Assembly: GCF_915069625.1 (NCBI RefSeq)
Contig: NZ_CAJZFD010000088.1
Coordinates: 1 to 8,027, forward strand
Origin: an uncultured Veillonella sp.
GTDB lineage: Bacteria; Bacillota; Negativicutes; Veillonellales; Veillonellaceae
Direction: 5' to 3'
DNA: 8,027 bases
Below are positions 5,270-8,027 of the stretch, in pieces; the stretch's first letter is position 1, and every line of letters begins with the position of its first letter. The notes below the pieces were generated by a model, which was given only the letters and a program-made list of their open reading frames with translations, made no database searches and had not been told where the DNA came from. The position numbers and the translations under genes were made by a program.

Positions 5270-7891
5270 CTATTTTACCAATGCCCAGTTCTCAGCATGA
5301 TGCACATCTACAATAAGAGGAACCTGTAATTCTACTACAGATTGCATTGTAGAACGCAATAATTCTTCAACTGCGTCTAATTCTTCATTCACTACTTCTA
5401 ATACAAGTTCGTCATGTACTTGTAATAAAAGTCGAGATTTAAAGTTTCCTTCCTCTAGCTTTTGCTCAACTTGGTTCATTGCTAACTTGATAATATCTGC
5501 AGCAGTACCTTGAATTGGTGTATTCATCGCCGTACGTTCAGCAAAGGAACGACGGTTAAAGTTGCGGCTATTAATATCAGGAAGTTCGCGTTGACGGCCG
5601 AACATAGTGCGAACCTTACCAGTTTCATGGGCCTCCTGAACCATACGATCCATGTACTCTTTAACCTTAGGATAACGGCTAAAGTATAAGTCAATATAGT
5701 TTTTAGCTTCTCCCCGTGTGATACCAAGGTCGCGAGATAAGCCAAAGTCAGAAATACCATAAATAATACCAAAGTTAATAGCCTTTGCATGAGAACGCTC
5801 TTCGCTTGTTACCTCATCTTGAGATTTACCTAGTACCTCTGCTGCAGTAAAGCGATGAATATCCTTACCATCAACGAAAGCTTTAATCAACGCTTCATCG
5901 CCAGAAAGATGTGCTAAAATACGTAACTCAATTTGAGAATAATCGGCACTCACTAATGTGTCATACCCTGCACCTGGATAGAATAAGGCACGAATTTCAC
6001 GGCCTTTTTCGGTACGAACAGGAATATTTTGTAAGTTAGGATCAGAGGAACTAAGACGACCTGTAGCCGTAACCATTTGATTAAAGGTAGTATGAATACG
6101 CTTAGTCTTATCATTAATAAGGACTGCTAATCCTTCACAATAGGTAGATACTAATTTTGCTACAGAACGGTATGCCAAGATTTTTTCCACGATTGGACTC
6201 TCATTACGTAGCATATCAAGTACTTCAGCATCTGTAGAATATCCAGTCTTAGTTTTCTTAATAACTGGCAAGTTCATCTTTTCGAACAAGATGACCCCCA
6301 ACTGTTTTGGAGAGTTTATGTTGAAAGTTTCACCAGCAAGATCATAAATCTCTTGTTGTACTTGGGCTAATTCATCTTTAAAGCGAGATGTCGTTTCAGC
6401 CAGCTTATTTGTATCAATATATATACCATTTTTCTCCATTACTACTAATGTATGAATCAATGGCAACTCAATAGTTTCATATAAAGACCATAACTCTTCA
6501 CGTCGAGCAGATTCACAAGCTACATCATTCATAGCAAGTAAAGCTTTCACCATAGATACGCACTCTACATCTACGCTACCGCTAGCAATGCTAGGCACAG
6601 AGAAACGTTCCGTTAAATATAGATAACCATAGTTAGTACGTGTTGGATCTAACAAGTATGCTAGAAGAGACATATCATGGATACGTGCAGAGTTATCATC
6701 ATTAAACAAAGAGATTTCAGCTGGTGACTCGTCACCCAATGCTTCTATTAATTCTTTTGTTTGAGTAGTAACAATGGCCTTAGCCCCTTGTAATACTGCT
6801 AGAACAGCCTTTGTATCATTTGTTTTAACGACAGTATCACCATTAGAAAGATAGGCAGTCTCGATAGTTCTAAATGGAGTTTTGCCATCAAGCACAACAT
6901 GTACTGCTACTGTTTTATCTGTATAGAAATCAGGGGTTAGCGCCTTAGCATCAGCTAAATCGTCTAAAGAAATTTCCTCTTGTGGTGCAAAAAGAGAGCC
7001 TGGTTCACCAAAAGCTGCTTCCTCTCCGCCCATTACTTGAACAATACGAGGTGTTAATTTAGTAAAGCCTAAAGTTTCAAATAAAGGCTGTACCTCAGAG
7101 GCATGGAAATTTTGCACAAAGTCTTCTACCTTGTAAGATAAGTCCATATCCGTTTTGATGGTAGCTAACTCACGAGATAAGAAAGCTAAATCTTTGTTTT
7201 CAACGAGTCGCTCTTTTAATTTCTTACCAGAAATATCTTCAATATGATCATATACAGACTCAAGATTACCGTATTCTGTAATCAATTTAAGAGCCGTTTT
7301 TTCACCTACACCTGGTACACCTGGAATATTATCGGAAGAGTCCCCCATAAGAGCTTTCATTTCGATAACCTTATCTGGGCCATAACCATAGAGTTCCTCC
7401 ATGTTATCAAGAGTAACCTCTAACATGTCAGAAATGCCTTTTTTAGTTAAGAATACATGACTATGTTCTGTTACGAGTTGAAGGTTATCGCGGTCACCAG
7501 TAATAATTTGAACAGCCATTTCAGAGGTGCCAAATTTCTTACTCAAAGATCCGAGGATATCATCCCCTTCAAAACCTTCTTCTTCAATAACACAAATGCC
7601 CAATGCTTTTAATACATCTTGAATAAGGCTAAATTGAGGTCGTAAATCCTCTGGTGCATCTGGACGATTACCTTTATATTCGCTGTACATTTCTGTACGG
7701 AATGTCTGACGACCTTTATCAAAGGCTACAGCAATATAATCCGGATTGATTTCTTCGTACAATTTAATGAGCATTGTTAAGAAACCGTACACCGCATTCG
7801 TTGGAGTACCTAAAGCAGACTTCAACGGTGGTAATGCAAAGAACGCACGGAATAACAAACTACTGCCATCTATAATCATTAATTTTTTCAT
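5270..7891 (-). CDS. polA: DNA polymerase I
   Basis: PolA fills gaps in excision repair and removes Okazaki RNA primers. The chosen product is 873 residues. The 5' nuclease domain (about 1-290) has its acidic metal-binding motifs: Asp8 in MIIDGSS, GFEGDD at 106-111, TGDRDN at 131-136 and GDSSDNIPGVPGVGEKTA from 183. The middle domain (about 320-480) resembles the 3'-5' exonuclease fold but lacks the DxE motif, so proofreading is probably lost, as in Taq and Geobacillus enzymes. The polymerase domain has motif A DYSQIELR with Asp650, motif B RSHAKAINFGIIYG (Arg699, Lys703, Phe707, Tyr711) and motif C HDE at 826-828. ATG 7889-7891 is chosen because GAGGTG at 7897-7902 is 5 nt upstream. The longer frame would start inside the predicted -10. 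Stop is TAG, 34 nt before coaE. Confidence 0.98.
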   Translation of the reverse strand: MKKLMIIDGSSLLFRAFFALPPLKSALGTPTNAVYGFLTMLIKLYEEINPDYIAVAFDKGRQTFRTEMYSEYKGNRPDAPEDLRPQFSLIQDVLKALGICVIEEEGFEGDDILGSLSKKFGTSEMAVQIITGDRDNLQLVTEHSHVFLTKKGISDMLEVTLDNMEELYGYGPDKVIEMKALMGDSSDNIPGVPGVGEKTALKLITEYGNLESVYDHIEDISGKKLKERLVENKDLAFLSRELATIKTDMDLSYKVEDFVQNFHASEVQPLFETLGFTKLTPRIVQVMGGEEAAFGEPGSLFAPQEEISLDDLADAKALTPDFYTDKTVAVHVVLDGKTPFRTIETAYLSNGDTVVKTNDTKAVLAVLQGAKAIVTTQTKELIEALGDESPAEISLFNDDNSARIHDMSLLAYLLDPTRTNYGYLYLTERFSVPSIASGSVDVECVSMVKALLAMNDVACESARREELWSLYETIELPLIHTLVVMEKNGIYIDTNKLAETTSRFKDELAQVQQEIYDLAGETFNINSPKQLGVILFEKMNLPVIKKTKTGYSTDAEVLDMLRNESPIVEKILAYRSVAKLVSTYCEGLAVLINDKTKRIHTTFNQMVTATGRLSSSDPNLQNIPVRTEKGREIRALFYPGAGYDTLVSADYSQIELRILAHLSGDEALIKAFVDGKDIHRFTAAEVLGKSQDEVTSEERSHAKAINFGIIYGISDFGLSRDLGITRGEAKNYIDLYFSRYPKVKEYMDRMVQEAHETGKVRTMFGRQRELPDINSRNFNRRSFAERTAMNTPIQGTAADIIKLAMNQVEQKLEEGNFKSRLLLQVHDELVLEVVNEELDAVEELLRSTMQSVVELQVPLIVDVHHAENWALVK

Positions 7892-7919
7892 AAGTACACC
7901 TCGCTTAATCATATGTTTC

Positions 7920-7928
7920 ATTATAGCA
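7920..7928 (-). promoter_or_regulatory. Extended -10 promoter of polA
   Basis: TGCTATAAT on the minus strand is a consensus -10 with the extended TG. Transcription would start near 7913, about 22 nt before the polA ATG, leaving room only for the ribosome binding site. The -35 region (AATTTT at 7943-7948) does not match consensus. Position and the perfect hexamer support the call. Confidence 0.65.
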
Positions 7929-8027
7929 TATTGAGGCGTAATAAAATTGATTTTTAATCGCTGATACGAAGGTAAAAATATATGTACTACGCATTCTTAC
8001 TTTAGAAGAATGGGAACACGGGTGACC
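7929..8027. other. Upstream flank of polA, no gene supported
   Basis: These 99 nt hold AT-rich sequence next to the polA promoter and a 7-bp inverted repeat CATTCTT/AAGAATG (7992-7998 and 8006-8012, loop 7 nt). Minus-strand frames entering from the edge stop soon (for example ending VTRVPILLK before a TAA), so the tail of an upstream gene may be present. The fragment is too short to identify. Confidence 0.4.

Noticed and set aside
5524..5790. 88-residue minus-strand open frame inside polA
   Set aside because: It is out of frame within the highly conserved polymerase domain, so it is a shadow.
7892..7921. Ten-residue N-terminal extension of PolA
   Set aside because: Its ATG overlaps the predicted -10 hexamer, and the ATG at 7891 has a good GAGGTG and the family-typical MIIDGSS start.
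7992..8027. Possible terminator hairpin, or 5S rRNA-like GGTCACCCGTGTTCCCATTC on the minus strand at the right edge
   Set aside because: The stem has only seven bp with no adjoining U-run. The 5S-like stretch is not followed by the CGAACACGG expected in 5S rRNA, so the likeness is probably chance.

Overview
The window is a compact, AT-rich piece of bacterial chromosome. All eight supported genes lie on the minus strand, so transcription runs from high to low coordinates. The gene content and order (rimP-nusA-ylxR-ylxQ-infB, and polA followed by coaE), a short NusA without the C-terminal acidic repeats of Proteobacteria, strong Shine-Dalgarno sites and low G+C all point to the Firmicutes in the broad sense. 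My best guess is a Negativicutes member close to Veillonella. That guess rests on recalled family resemblance, not on a search.

Right-hand block (about 7930 down to 3231): an extended -10 promoter precedes polA (DNA polymerase I). coaE (dephospho-CoA kinase) follows 34 nt later. A 156-nt gap then holds another extended -10 motif and a long inverted repeat. After it come a membrane-anchored lytic transglycosylase and an unrecognised 231-residue protein whose start lies inside the end of the transglycosylase gene. This block therefore joins DNA repair and replication, the last step of CoA synthesis and peptidoglycan turnover, with one gene of unknown role.

Middle (3230 to 2967): a gene-free 264 nt. 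It holds a well-formed promoter (TTGTAT, 17 nt, TGATATACT) and, about 20 nt into the predicted transcript, a 9-bp GC-containing hairpin upstream of rimP.

Left-hand block (2966 to 1): the classic nusA operon. RimP matures the 30S subunit, NusA controls pausing, termination and antitermination, YlxR and YlxQ are small RNA-binding proteins, and IF2 (infB, cut by the window edge) starts translation. Genes are 2 to 17 nt apart and are probably cotranscribed. The IF2 linker carries an unusual Asn/Arg/Asp-rich stretch with NNDNR repeats.

I found no mobile element, CRISPR array, tRNA, rRNA, phage gene or defence system. This is mostly conserved housekeeping sequence. The points worth a second look are the unknown gene, the two leader structures, the in-frame ylxR/ylxQ junction and the IF2 linker; I see no clear case for a new system.
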